This document shows, in pieces, positions 1 through 7,232 of a stretch of 18,372 bases of DNA. The stretch covers positions 1-18,372 of the forward strand of contig JACCSH010000120.1 of the NCBI GenBank assembly GCA_013813125.1. Reading direction: 5' to 3'. Numbering within the stretch: position 1 is the first letter of the stretch; each line of letters begins with the position of its first letter. The position numbers and the translations under genes were made by a program. The stretch comes from Nocardioidaceae bacterium (GTDB taxonomy: Bacteria > Actinomycetota > Actinomycetes > Propionibacteriales > Nocardioidaceae). Under the pieces are notes generated by a model. The model saw nothing but the letters and a program-made list of their open reading frames with translations, was not told the origin of the DNA and did no database searches.

Positions 1-1355
1 TTGCCCGTCTGAGGCTGAGCGCCGCCATGACCGAGATGGCGTGGCACGACTCCCTGACGGGTCTGGCCAACCGCTCGTTGTTCATGGTTCGGATGCAGCA
101 GGCGATGCAGAAGCACACCACCCAGGGCGGCCAGTTCGCGGTGCTGTTCTGCGACCTGGACGGCTTCAAACGAATCAACGACCTGTTCGGCCATGCCGCC
201 GGCGACGAGCTGCTCGGCAGGGTGGGTGCTCGAATCAAGGCCGCGATCCGCACAGAAGACACGGTTGCCCGGCTGGGAGGTGACGAGTTCGCCGTGCTGG
301 TTGAGAACGTCACCAGCCCCGACGATGTCGACGCCACCTGCCAACGCATTCTCGAGTCGCTTCGCGCGAGGGTCCAGCTCACAACGGAAGAGGTGTCCAT
401 CAGCACCACGATCGGGGTGGCGATGTCCGCTACGGGACGGTCTGCGGACTCGCTGCTGAGTCAGGCCGACTTGGCGATGTATCACGCCAAGCGGCACGGC
501 AAGAACCGCTACGAGACATATCACCTGGCGCTCGGTGAGGAGCGCCGCCGGCGTATCGAGCTCGTGGAGAACCTGCGCAGGGCGATCGACTCGCGGGAGC
601 TCGAGGTCTTCTACCAGCCCATCGTCAAGCTCAGCACCCGTGAGATCTCTGGGGTGGAAGCGCTCGTGCGTTGGCGCCGCGATGGCGAGCTGATCTCGCC
701 GAAGCTGTTCATCCCGGTCGCCGAGGAGAGTGGTCTCATCGTCGGCCTCGATCAGCTAGTGCTCGATCTGGTTGTTGCGCAAGTGCCACACCTGCGCGCC
801 GCTGCCGGCCGTCAGATCATCATCAGCGTGAACATCTCCGGACAGCATCTGCAGTCCGACGACTTGAGAGCCCGGGTCCGTACCGCCAGGCAAGAGATGG
901 GGGATGTCAACCTTGTCCTTGAGATGACGGAGCGCGACTTCGTGGACAGCGATCGCACAACTCTTGCGGCCATGGAAGCACTGGCCAACGAGAACATCCG
1001 CTTCGCCATCGACGACTTCGGCGTGGGATTCTCGTCGTTCAGCTACCTGCAGCGCCTGCCGGTCAGCATCTTGAAACTCGACCAGTCATTCGTCGAAGGT
1101 ATCGAACGAGACGAAAAAGCCCGCACCCTCGTTCGCTCGGTCATCGTCATGGCAGACGCCCTCGGGATCGATGTGGTGATCGAGGGGATCGAGCGAGAGT
1201 CACAGCTGTACCACCTTGACTCCTGCGCCCGCGCTTGCTCAGGGCAGGGCTACTTCTTCGCCAAGCCGATTCCCTTTGACGAGATGGTCGCCATTCTGCG
1301 TGTTGCCGCTTCGCAGGTGACGCCCCGCATCGGCGGCACAACTATCCTGACCTGA
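1..1355 (+). CDS. GGDEF-EAL cyclic-di-GMP signalling protein (5' end outside window)
   Basis: The visible part holds a diguanylate cyclase domain followed by a c-di-GMP phosphodiesterase domain. An ATG lies at 27, but the frame is open back to position 3 and the HDSLTGLANR motif that opens a GGDEF domain follows that ATG by only six codons, so the true start is probably upstream, perhaps after a sensor domain. Counting from the ATG, the GGDEF domain spans about residues 5-165, has an intact GGDEF signature and an RxxD inhibitory site (RTED) five residues before it. The EAL domain spans about 180-430, with EAL (in VEALVRW), the conserved Asn (SVNIS), Glu (EMTE), DDFG, Lys (LKLD), EGIE and QGY segments. 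Both active sites therefore look competent, though EGVET reads EGIER here. The stop is directly back to back with the converging VOC gene. Confidence 0.93.
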   Translation, partial: ARLRLSAAMTEMAWHDSLTGLANRSLFMVRMQQAMQKHTTQGGQFAVLFCDLDGFKRINDLFGHAAGDELLGRVGARIKAAIRTEDTVARLGGDEFAVLVENVTSPDDVDATCQRILESLRARVQLTTEEVSISTTIGVAMSATGRSADSLLSQADLAMYHAKRHGKNRYETYHLALGEERRRRIELVENLRRAIDSRELEVFYQPIVKLSTREISGVEALVRWRRDGELISPKLFIPVAEESGLIVGLDQLVLDLVVAQVPHLRAAAGRQIIISVNISGQHLQSDDLRARVRTARQEMGDVNLVLEMTERDFVDSDRTTLAAMEALANENIRFAIDDFGVGFSSFSYLQRLPVSILKLDQSFVEGIERDEKARTLVRSVIVMADALGIDVVIEGIERESQLYHLDSCARACSGQGYFFAKPIPFDEMVAILRVAASQVTPRIGGTTILT

Positions 1356-1739
1356 CTACTCCGCCAGTTCCTCCGCCGTCAACGCTCGAAGGACGCAGAA
1401 CTCGTTGCCCTCAGGATCTGCCATTACGACCCAGCTCTGTTCTCCCTGACCGATATCGACCGTGGCGGCGCCCAGGCTTAGCAATCGCTGAACCTCGGCG
1501 GCCTGGTCGTCAGGTCGGAGATCCAGGTGCAGTCGGTTCTTGACCGTCTTGTTCTCGGGAACCTTCAGGAAGAGCAGGTCAGCTGCCACGCCGTCCTGAG
1601 GGCTGTCTTCAGCGGGTTCCAGCACATGCTGGTCGTCGCTGGCGTATGTCACCCGCCAGCCCAGTGCCTCGCGCCAGAATGCAGACAGGGTCATGGGGTC
1701 GTGACAGTCGATGCCAAGGCATTGGATCACCAGGCTCAT
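1356..1739 (-). CDS. VOC-superfamily (glyoxalase-like) protein
   Basis: This is a 127-residue single-domain protein of the vicinal oxygen chelate fold, nearest to the Glyoxalase_6 type common in actinobacteria. The N-terminus has the typical GIDCHDPMTLSAFWREALGW strand-helix unit. Later come the RLHLDLRPDD segment (about residues 69-78) and the closing DPEGNEFCVL unit (about 108-117). The His and Glu positions resemble metal-ligand positions of the fold, but substrate and catalysis cannot be inferred; many such proteins are binding or resistance proteins. It starts at ATG 1739 with no Shine-Dalgarno sequence and a good promoter six bases upstream, suggesting a leaderless message. It converges on the GGDEF-EAL gene with no gap and diverges from the sialyltransferase-like gene. 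Confidence 0.85.
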   Translation of the reverse strand: MSLVIQCLGIDCHDPMTLSAFWREALGWRVTYASDDQHVLEPAEDSPQDGVAADLLFLKVPENKTVKNRLHLDLRPDDQAAEVQRLLSLGAATVDIGQGEQSWVVMADPEGNEFCVLRALTAEELAE

Positions 1740-1745
1740 CCTGGG

Positions 1746-1774
1746 ACGCTACGACGCGGTGGCTGACCACACAA
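1746..1774 (-). promoter_or_regulatory. Promoter of the VOC gene, probably leaderless
   Basis: Read on the minus strand, TTGTGT (1774-1769) and TAGCGT (1751-1746) are separated by 17 bases, which fits a vegetative actinobacterial -35/-10 pair. Only six bases separate the -10 from the ATG at 1739, so transcription would begin at or next to the start codon. No ribosome binding site is visible. Predicted from sequence only. Confidence 0.5.
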
Positions 1775-1794
1775 TTGGTTTTCGAGAGCCCATA

Positions 1795-1800
1795 TACGGT
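1795..1800 (+). promoter_or_regulatory. Candidate -10 element of the sialyltransferase-like gene
   Basis: TACGGT fits the actinobacterial TANNNT -10 pattern and ends six bases before the GTG start at 1807. No purine-rich ribosome binding site precedes that start, so the gene may be transcribed leaderless. No convincing -35 lies 17-18 bases upstream; TTGGTT at 1775-1780 is too close. Confidence 0.3.
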
Positions 1801-1806
1801 TGAGCC

Positions 1807-2499
1807 GTGACAGCCGCCTCCTCTGCCGCACAGAGTCGAACGCGGCGGGCGTCTGCCGCCCTTGACGTGATGACGAAACTGGTGCGGGCGTACGCCACTT
1901 CATCCGACGTGGAGCGCATCGCCGTCGTAGCCAACGCTCCCTTGCTGCCCGACAACGAGCGCGCGCACCAGATCGACGGTTGCGACCTCGTGTTCAGGTG
2001 TAACAGCTTCATCCTCGACGCACCCGGAGCACCAGCCCAACAGGGCAGTCGGGTCGATGTTGTCGTCTTCAACCGGGGCCTGAGAGCGACTCCGGTGTCG
2101 TTTTCGGGCTACCGCGACCGGCTCTATCTGATGGTCGAGCCGGGAAGGCTGCACTGGGAACCAGACGGGCGGCCCGGCTGGTGGCCAGCTGATCTGGGTC
2201 TTTTTCCCGTACCCAACCGCGAGATCACCTTGCCGCTTTCCGATGCGTTGGGTCTGCCGTCGCGCGACCAAGAGCTATGGGCCTCGACAGGTTTGATGGC
2301 CGCCTGGATCGCCGCAGTGCTGTTCCCCCGCGCTGAGCTGCTGCTCGCGGGCTATTCGATGCTGGACGAACCGGACCAGAAAGTGTGGCAGCATGCCTGG
2401 GGCGATGTCTGCATCGTCGGGCCGGAACACCGCCTCGAGGCCGAGGGAAGGCTGCTGCGATCGTGGATCGACATCGGACGTGCGCGCTTATTGCCGTGA
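1807..2499 (+). CDS. Sialyltransferase-like glycosyltransferase (GT29/GT42-type), candidate nonulosonic acid transferase
   Basis: This 230-residue protein resembles the core of CMP-sialic-acid-dependent transferases. Residues 38-66 read IAVVANAP, then a spacer, then ID..D.VFRCNSF, matching sialyl motif L of GT29 and also the GNGPS...FRCNQF region of bacterial GT42 enzymes such as CstII. Residues 159-185 (ASTGLMAAW...LLLAGYSM) correspond to motif S or the equivalent GT42 helix-strand. H208-x4-E213 (HRLEAE) matches the GT29 motif VS. There is no signal peptide or membrane segment, so it is probably cytoplasmic. The start is GTG 1807; an internal ATG at 1870 (residue 22) is an alternative. Its place beside pse genes supports transfer of a CMP-activated nonulosonate. 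The motif matches are by eye; the family split and acceptor are unknown. Confidence 0.62.
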   Translation: MTAASSAAQSRTRRASAALDVMTKLVRAYATSSDVERIAVVANAPLLPDNERAHQIDGCDLVFRCNSFILDAPGAPAQQGSRVDVVVFNRGLRATPVSFSGYRDRLYLMVEPGRLHWEPDGRPGWWPADLGLFPVPNREITLPLSDALGLPSRDQELWASTGLMAAWIAAVLFPRAELLLAGYSMLDEPDQKVWQHAWGDVCIVGPEHRLEAEGRLLRSWIDIGRARLLP

Positions 2500-2562
2500 C
2501 GCTCGCCTGAACCGCTCACGCCCCACCCTCCCCGACCGACGCAACCAGGGAAAGAACCGCTC

Positions 2563-3069
2563 ATGTCACCACTTCGACCCTCGGCAGTTCCCGGCGCGAA
2601 AGGCCTGGTGAGCCGCATTGACCAGGCCGTGCGTTGGCGCGCGGATGACCAGGTCGGCCCCCGTGTGGACGAGATCCATCAGCGCCTGGCAGCGTTGGAG
2701 CGACGGCTCGACGATTTCGGGCAGCGCCTGGACAAGCTCGGTCACGACAACTTCTGGACAGCCGAGGACGTACGCCGGATCGCCCCCCAGGTCGCCGCCC
2801 TCGACTACCGGCTCGAGAACATGCGTCAGAGTTCCCAGCCGGTCACCGGCTCGCCGGAGCAGCTCGACGAGGCCCGCAATATTCTCGACGAGGTGCGCCG
2901 GGAGCACGAGCGGATCAGGGTCCGTCTAACGGCGATTGCCTGGTACGAGGACCGCCTTCGCAAGCTCGAAGAGGGATTGGGTTCGACCGCAGCCGGCCCG
3001 GACGTCGTACACGCAGACGCGCCAGTTGTTGCCTCTGCCGAGCGCGAAGAACAGGTGCCACGCTCCTGA
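2563..3069 (+). CDS. Hypothetical coiled-coil protein
   Basis: I do not recognise this 168-residue protein. It is hydrophilic with no signal peptide or membrane segment. Residues 31-60 show a clean heptad pattern (I38, L42, L45, L49, F52, L56, L59) and further helical, charge-rich stretches follow at about 70-90 and 98-137. The C-terminal 30 residues are Ala/Val/Glu-rich and probably disordered. It begins 63 bases after the sialyltransferase-like gene on the same strand, with GGGAAAG upstream of ATG 2563, and is probably cotranscribed with it. By position it could be an oligomerisation or scaffold partner of the transferase, but nothing in the sequence shows enzymatic function. Confidence 0.7.
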   Translation: MSPLRPSAVPGAKGLVSRIDQAVRWRADDQVGPRVDEIHQRLAALERRLDDFGQRLDKLGHDNFWTAEDVRRIAPQVAALDYRLENMRQSSQPVTGSPEQLDEARNILDEVRREHERIRVRLTAIAWYEDRLRKLEEGLGSTAAGPDVVHADAPVVASAEREEQVPRS

Positions 3070-3070
3070 C

Positions 3071-3146
3071 CACATTCGTGCACGTGAACGGTTTCAGGTC
3101 GTGCCGCCGGCTGCGCTGCCGCACTTTCGTGCACGTGATCGGTTTC
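3071..3146. repeat. Two-copy 25-bp direct repeat with palindromic core
   Basis: Two copies at 3071-3095 and 3122-3146 share the core TTCGTGCACGTGAWCGGTTT and differ at two of 25 positions, with a 51-base period. Each contains the palindromes CGTGCACG and CACGTG. A third CGTGCAC lies at 3152-3158. The repeat fills the gap between the converging coiled-coil and pseC genes. It could be an intergenic repeat element, a protein-binding pair or a recombination scar. Confidence 0.75.
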
Positions 3147-3153
3147 TGATCCG

Positions 3154-3168
3154 TGCACTCTCAGTGCA
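3154..3168. terminator. Short hairpin downstream of pseC
   Basis: TGCACT-CTC-AGTGCA forms a perfect six-base-pair stem with a three-base loop, five bases beyond the pseC stop codon. It lies in the convergent gap and might help terminate pseBC transcription. There is no T tract on either side, so intrinsic termination is uncertain. Confidence 0.3.
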
Positions 3169-3172
3169 ACCG

Positions 3173-4357
3173 TCAACCTGGCTGGAAGAAGCGGCTCACC
3201 GCGTCGATGACCCGATCCACGTCGCCGTCGCCCATGGCGGGGAAGAGTGGTAAAGACAGCTGTTGGGCGTAGAACTCTTCAGCGTTCGGGCACATCCCTC
3301 GTCGGTAACCGAGATCGGCATAAGCCGGGTGCCAGTACACCGGGAGATAGTGGACCTGCACCAAGATTCGCGTGGCGCGCAGGGCGTCGTACAGCTGCCG
3401 CCGACGCCCGTCGAGGACCCGCAACGGGTACAGGTGCCACATCGGGTCGGCCCCTTCTCGGCACGGCGGTGTCGCGACCTCGTGGAGTGAGGCGAAGGCG
3501 CTGTTGTACGCCGCGACGATCTGGTCGCGTCGCTGCTTGAACCGGTCGAGCTTGCGGAGCTGCGTCACGCCCAGTGCGCAGAGCACGTCGGGGAGCCGGT
3601 AGTTGAGGCCGACCTCGTGCACCTCTTGGTGCCAGCCGCCCTCGTCGCCCATGCGCTGGGCCGAAGGGTCCCGCACCAGCCCGTGGTTGCGGAACTGGCG
3701 GGCCCGGTCGAGCAACGCAGGGTTGGTCGAGGCCACTGCCCCACCCTCTGCCGTGGTGAAGTTCTTCGTGGGGTAGAACGAGAACGTTGTCAGGTCGGCA
3801 AGGGAGCCGACCGGCCGCCCTTTCCACCTGCTTCCTACCGAATGGGCAGCATCTTGGACGAAGAGCGCGTCGCGCGCATGGGCAAGTTTCCGCAAGGCAT
3901 CGGCCTCGACCGGATGGCCGGCGTAATCGACTCCGGTGATGGCCGCCGCACGCGAGGTCGCAGCGGCCTCGGCAGCACCCACATCGAGGTTGGCCGTGTC
4001 AGGCTCGACGTCGGCGAAGACGACGTCGGCGCCGAGCATGCTGGCGGTCGCCGCGGTAGCCACGAAGGTCATCGGCGACGTCACCACCTCGCTGCCCTTG
4101 CCGACGCCGGCAGCAGCGTATGCCGTATGAAGAGCAGCCGTTCCCGAGGTGACTGCAACGGTGGGAGCGCCTGTCCAGCCGCTAAGCGATCTCTCGAACC
4201 GCTCGACGGCTGGGCCGGTCGTCAGCCAGTCGCTTCGCAGGACGTCGACAACTGCCAAGATGTCGTCATCGTCGACCGACTGGTGGCCGTACGGGAGCGG
4301 ATCATGCACCACAGCCGGGCCATCCGCAAGTGGAAGCTCAGGCGAAGCGTTCGACAA
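3173..4357 (-). CDS. pseC: PseC-type aminotransferase (UDP-4-amino-4,6-dideoxy-N-acetyl-altrosamine forming)
   Basis: This 394-residue PLP-dependent sugar aminotransferase belongs to the DegT/DnrJ/EryC1 family. In the PseC reaction it transfers an amino group to C4 of the 4-keto sugar made by PseB. Seen here are the N-terminal PYGHQSVDDDDI (PseC-like), the SGTAALH phosphate-binding turn (71-77), the cofactor aspartate in VQDAAHSVG (D169) and the Schiff-base lysine in SFYPTKNFTTAEGG (K198). The C-terminus has the family HYLPVYWHPAY and LPLFPAM segments. The start is TTG 4357, preceded by GAGGAG, and the gene overlaps the end of pseB by 20 bases, indicating translational coupling. Pairing with pseB is what separates PseC from other sugar aminotransferases. 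Confidence 0.88.
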   Translation of the reverse strand: MSNASPELPLADGPAVVHDPLPYGHQSVDDDDILAVVDVLRSDWLTTGPAVERFERSLSGWTGAPTVAVTSGTAALHTAYAAAGVGKGSEVVTSPMTFVATAATASMLGADVVFADVEPDTANLDVGAAEAAATSRAAAITGVDYAGHPVEADALRKLAHARDALFVQDAAHSVGSRWKGRPVGSLADLTTFSFYPTKNFTTAEGGAVASTNPALLDRARQFRNHGLVRDPSAQRMGDEGGWHQEVHEVGLNYRLPDVLCALGVTQLRKLDRFKQRRDQIVAAYNSAFASLHEVATPPCREGADPMWHLYPLRVLDGRRRQLYDALRATRILVQVHYLPVYWHPAYADLGYRRGMCPNAEEFYAQQLSLPLFPAMGDGDVDRVIDAVSRFFQPG

Positions 4358-5321
4358 GGTCGCGCAGCTCCTCGGTGCCTAGCCACAGGTCGTTGTTGTC
4401 GGAACGGTAGGCGAAACCGTCGGGCACCGGATCGCCACCGTCGGGCGGCTCGAAGCCCCACCCGGCGAGATAAGGCATCACGACATACCGGTCGGGCAGC
4501 TTTACGGTACGGCGCGAGTCGTCGGCGGCGATCATCTCCTCGTGCAGCTTCTCGCCCGCGCGGATGCCGATCTCGTGGACCGGCGAACTCGGGGCGAGCG
4601 CGTCAGCGAGGTCGGTGATGCGCATGCTCGGGATCCGGGGAACGTAGAGCTCCCCGCCGTGCATCTGGTCGAAGGAGTCGACCACGAACTTCACTGCTTG
4701 CGGCAGCGTGATCCAAAAGCGGGTCATCCGCTTGTCGGTTATCGGCAACGACTTCCCGGCGAGTCCGAGCGCCTTGAACAGAGGGATCACCGAGCCGCGG
4801 GAACCCATGACGTTGCCGTAGCGGACGACGGTGAAGCGGCTCTCATAGCCAGCGGCGTAGTGGTTGGCCGCGATGAAGATGCGGTCGGCGCACAGCTTGG
4901 TGGCGCCATACAGGTTGATCGGGCTCGAGGCCTTGTCAGTGGACAGAGCGATGACCTTCTTCACGCCGCTGTCGATCGCTGCCTCGACCACGTTCTGCGA
5001 GCCGATGACGTTGGTCTGCACGTACTCGAAGGGGTTGTACTCCGCCGTGTCGACCTGTTTGAGGGCCGCAGCGTGGATGACGTAGTCGACCCCGTGCATG
5101 GCGCGCTCGAGGCGGTGTCGGTCTCGCACATCTCCGATGAACCAACGTAGACGAGGGTCGTCGTTGAACAGCGCCCTGACTTCATATTGCTTGAGCTCGT
5201 CGCGGCTGAGAATCACCAAGCGACGAGGATCAAGGTTGTCGAGCGCATAGCCGACGAAAGCCTTGCCGAACGAACCGGTTCCTCCAGTGATGAGGATCGA
5301 CGCTCCGGTGAGGATCGACAT
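4338..5321 (-). CDS. pseB: PseB-type UDP-GlcNAc 4,6-dehydratase (5-inverting)
   Basis: This is the first enzyme of pseudaminic acid synthesis: it dehydrates UDP-GlcNAc and inverts C5. The 327-residue protein is a short-chain dehydrogenase/reductase of the FlaA1/PseB group. It shows the NAD-binding GGTGSFG (13-19), SRDELKQ (39-45) typical of this group, the catalytic T128-D129-K130 and Y138-x3-K142, and RYGNVMGSRGSVIP downstream. I place the start at ATG 5321, with GGAG eight bases upstream. The frame remains open to 5708, but that 129-residue extension is Arg/Pro-rich and runs through the opposing cytidylyltransferase gene, so it is not coding. It is cotranscribed with pseC and divergent from the cytidylyltransferase. 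Confidence 0.92.
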   Translation of the reverse strand: MSILTGASILITGGTGSFGKAFVGYALDNLDPRRLVILSRDELKQYEVRALFNDDPRLRWFIGDVRDRHRLERAMHGVDYVIHAAALKQVDTAEYNPFEYVQTNVIGSQNVVEAAIDSGVKKVIALSTDKASSPINLYGATKLCADRIFIAANHYAAGYESRFTVVRYGNVMGSRGSVIPLFKALGLAGKSLPITDKRMTRFWITLPQAVKFVVDSFDQMHGGELYVPRIPSMRITDLADALAPSSPVHEIGIRAGEKLHEEMIAADDSRRTVKLPDRYVVMPYLAGWGFEPPDGGDPVPDGFAYRSDNNDLWLGTEELRDLVERFA

Positions 5322-5393
5322 ACCTTCAGCTCCGTTGAGTCGGCGGCCCTGCCATGGGGGGTGAGACAGAATGATACGGAAGCCGCAGCAACT

Positions 5394-5413
5394 GTGTGGC
5401 GCACACACCACAC
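5394..5413. promoter_or_regulatory. Inverted repeat in the divergent pseB / cytidylyltransferase gap
   Basis: GTGTGG (5394-5399) and CCACAC (5408-5413) are perfect inverse complements separated by eight bases, with a second nested repeat TGTGTG-GCG-CACACA (5393-5407). It lies in the 107-base region from which both pse transcripts must start, and just before the ribosome binding site GGAGG (5415-5419) of the plus-strand gene. A dimeric repressor operator would fit. No clear -35/-10 pair was identified for either direction. Confidence 0.4.
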
Positions 5414-5428
5414 TGGAGGTGGGCAGGG

Positions 5429-6157
5429 TTGCGCGTGATTGCGGTCGTTCAGGCGCGGATGGGCTCCTCGCGCCTGCCTGGCAAGGTGCTGCGTGACCTC
5501 GGTGGTCTCCCGGTGCTTGGTTGGGTGGTGCGAGCACTTGAGCAGTGTCGACTCGTCGACGAGACGGTGGTCGCGACGTCTGTCCACCCGGGGGACGACG
5601 AGATCGAGCGGTATGCCGCCGAGGTCGGGATCTCGTGTGTGCGCGGCTCTGAGGAAGATGTGCTGGCCCGGTTCTGTCTCGCTCTCGACGAGCACCCTTG
5701 CGACGCACTCGTCCGCATCACCGCGGACTGTCCACTGCTCGATCCTTCGTTGGTGGACCAGGTGGTTGCCGCATGGCGAGCCGATCCCTCCTGGGACTAC
5801 GTCGCGACGACGTTGGTCCGGACCTTGCCCCGAGGTCAAGATGTCGAGCTCGTGTCAGCTGTTGCCCTCCACCACCTGAACGAGGTGGCCCGAGGTGGCC
5901 ACCGCGAACACGTCACGAGCCTGCTGTACACCGAGCCAGAGGGTCGGCGGCTGCTCGGGTTGTCGATCGCTCCGGATGCCTCCGACCTCCGGGTCACTTT
6001 GGACACTGACGCCGACTGGGCGGCGCTGTCTGCTCTCGTCGCGGGGCTGGGCAACCGCGTGCTGGGATGGCAAGAGATCGTGGCCTTCCTGCGAGCCAAC
6101 CCAGAAGTGGTGGCGATCAATCGCGCGGTGCAGCAGCGTGCGCTTGATGTCGGCTGA
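5429..6157 (+). CDS. pseF: SpsF/PseF-type CMP-nonulosonate cytidylyltransferase
   Basis: This 242-residue nucleotidyltransferase of the CMP-NeuAc synthetase fold would activate the nonulosonic acid with CTP. The N-terminus shows the signature VVQARMGSSRLPGKVL (6-21), followed by TADCPLLDP (98-106), RGQDVEL (135-141), HREHVTSLL (158-166) and RVTLDTDADW (188-197). The motif style is that of Bacillus SpsF rather than the Campylobacter PseF or NeuA proteins, but the role is probably the same. I chose the TTG at 5429, nine bases after GGAGG; GTG 5435 and an upstream GTG 5396 are less likely. It heads a plus-strand operon with pseG, which begins 12 bases after its stop. Confidence 0.85.
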   Translation: MRVIAVVQARMGSSRLPGKVLRDLGGLPVLGWVVRALEQCRLVDETVVATSVHPGDDEIERYAAEVGISCVRGSEEDVLARFCLALDEHPCDALVRITADCPLLDPSLVDQVVAAWRADPSWDYVATTLVRTLPRGQDVELVSAVALHHLNEVARGGHREHVTSLLYTEPEGRRLLGLSIAPDASDLRVTLDTDADWAALSALVAGLGNRVLGWQEIVAFLRANPEVVAINRAVQQRALDVG

Positions 6158-6169
6158 CAAGGAGCTGTG

Positions 6170-7162
6170 ATGTCCACCGGTGAGCAGGCTGGCTTCCCCG
6201 GGAAACTGCTGGTGTCCGCCGATGCCGGCCGACGCCGAGGCGCTGGCCACGTCATGCGTTGTCTGGCGGTTGCTGAGGCTGCGCGCAAAGGCGGGTGGTC
6301 GGTGGCCCTGTCGGCGGACTTGAGCGATCTGGCCTGGTTGAGGCCGTGGGTCAACTCGCTCGAGGTGGAGAGGGTCGGCGTCGCCCCCACCGTGGAGTCA
6401 CTGATGGAGCTTGTCGGCTCGGGGCAGCCGGACGCCGTACTGCTCGACCACTATCAGTTTCCCGACGTGATGGCGGCGCTCACTGGCACCGGTGTGGTGT
6501 TTGCGAACCTCGAGGATGACGAGTTCGGCCGTCGAACTGCACATGTATCGATCGACTACGCCCTCGGCGCAGAGTCGGCGGTGCGCCCCGAGGACGGCTC
6601 GATGAGGTTGCTGCGTGGAGTCAGCTTCGCACCGATCCGAGCCGAGATCCGGGCCGGACGCGTCATGGATTACGAGGCTCGGACCCCATCCTCGAGGGGC
6701 CCGCTCGGCATTGCGGTTCTAATGGGTGGCACAGACGCTTTGGGGCTCGCAGCTACGGTTCGAGCGCTGATCGAGGAGACCGGCGCCACGACTGTGCCGG
6801 TCGACGGCGGTCTCGGTCTTGTTCGCCAGCTACGGGGTGCTGGCGCAGTCATCAGCGGCGCTGGCCTTTCTTCGTATGAGCTCGGCTGCCTCGGCATACC
6901 GATGGGGCTGCTGAAAGTCGCCGACAACCAGGAGCGCAACTATTCTGCCTTGGTGTCGGCCGGAGCCGCCGCGGGACTCGGTACGGCGGCTGAGCTCGAG
7001 GACCAGCCGCACCTTGTCAGAGACCGCCTCGGGGCCTGGTTGTCCGACCCGGCGGGCTTGGTGGCGAGGGCTGCAACCGGCCGGCGGCTGGTCGACGGTG
7101 AGGGTGCGGCCCGCATCATGGCCGCGGTCACCGCCACGCGCTCTGACCTGACGAGACGCTGA
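6170..7162 (+). CDS. pseG: PseG-type UDP-sugar hydrolase
   Basis: In the pseudaminic acid pathway PseG removes UDP from the 2,4-diacetamido sugar before condensation. The 330-residue protein has the MurG-like GT-B layout: N-terminal SADAGRRRGAGHVMRCLAVA (16-35) with the GxGHxxR motif and catalytic His at residue 27, LLDHYQ (91-96), GGTD (186-189) at the domain junction and the C-terminal SGAGLSSYELGCLGIP (229-244) with ADNQ (251-254). ATG 6170 follows AAGGAG by five bases; an adjoining GTG at 6167 is also possible. The protein is not fused to a PseH acetyltransferase, as happens in some bacteria. No GNAT-like sequence was seen. Confidence 0.87.
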   Translation: MSTGEQAGFPGKLLVSADAGRRRGAGHVMRCLAVAEAARKGGWSVALSADLSDLAWLRPWVNSLEVERVGVAPTVESLMELVGSGQPDAVLLDHYQFPDVMAALTGTGVVFANLEDDEFGRRTAHVSIDYALGAESAVRPEDGSMRLLRGVSFAPIRAEIRAGRVMDYEARTPSSRGPLGIAVLMGGTDALGLAATVRALIEETGATTVPVDGGLGLVRQLRGAGAVISGAGLSSYELGCLGIPMGLLKVADNQERNYSALVSAGAAAGLGTAAELEDQPHLVRDRLGAWLSDPAGLVARAATGRRLVDGEGAARIMAAVTATRSDLTRR

Positions 7163-7232
7163 CGCCTCAGCTGCGCCGTCCTCGAGGCATACGCTGGAGC
7201 ATCGGGTGACCACGATCGAGAGGGAAATCGCG

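Noticed and set aside
3617..4618. 333-codon plus-strand open frame
   Set aside because: It is a shadow of pseC and pseB; the translation is Arg/Gly-rich with no recognisable domain.
5322..5708. Long N-terminal extension of pseB
   Set aside because: The 129-residue extension is Arg/Pro-rich, lies antisense to the cytidylyltransferase gene and precedes a normal ATG with a good ribosome binding site.
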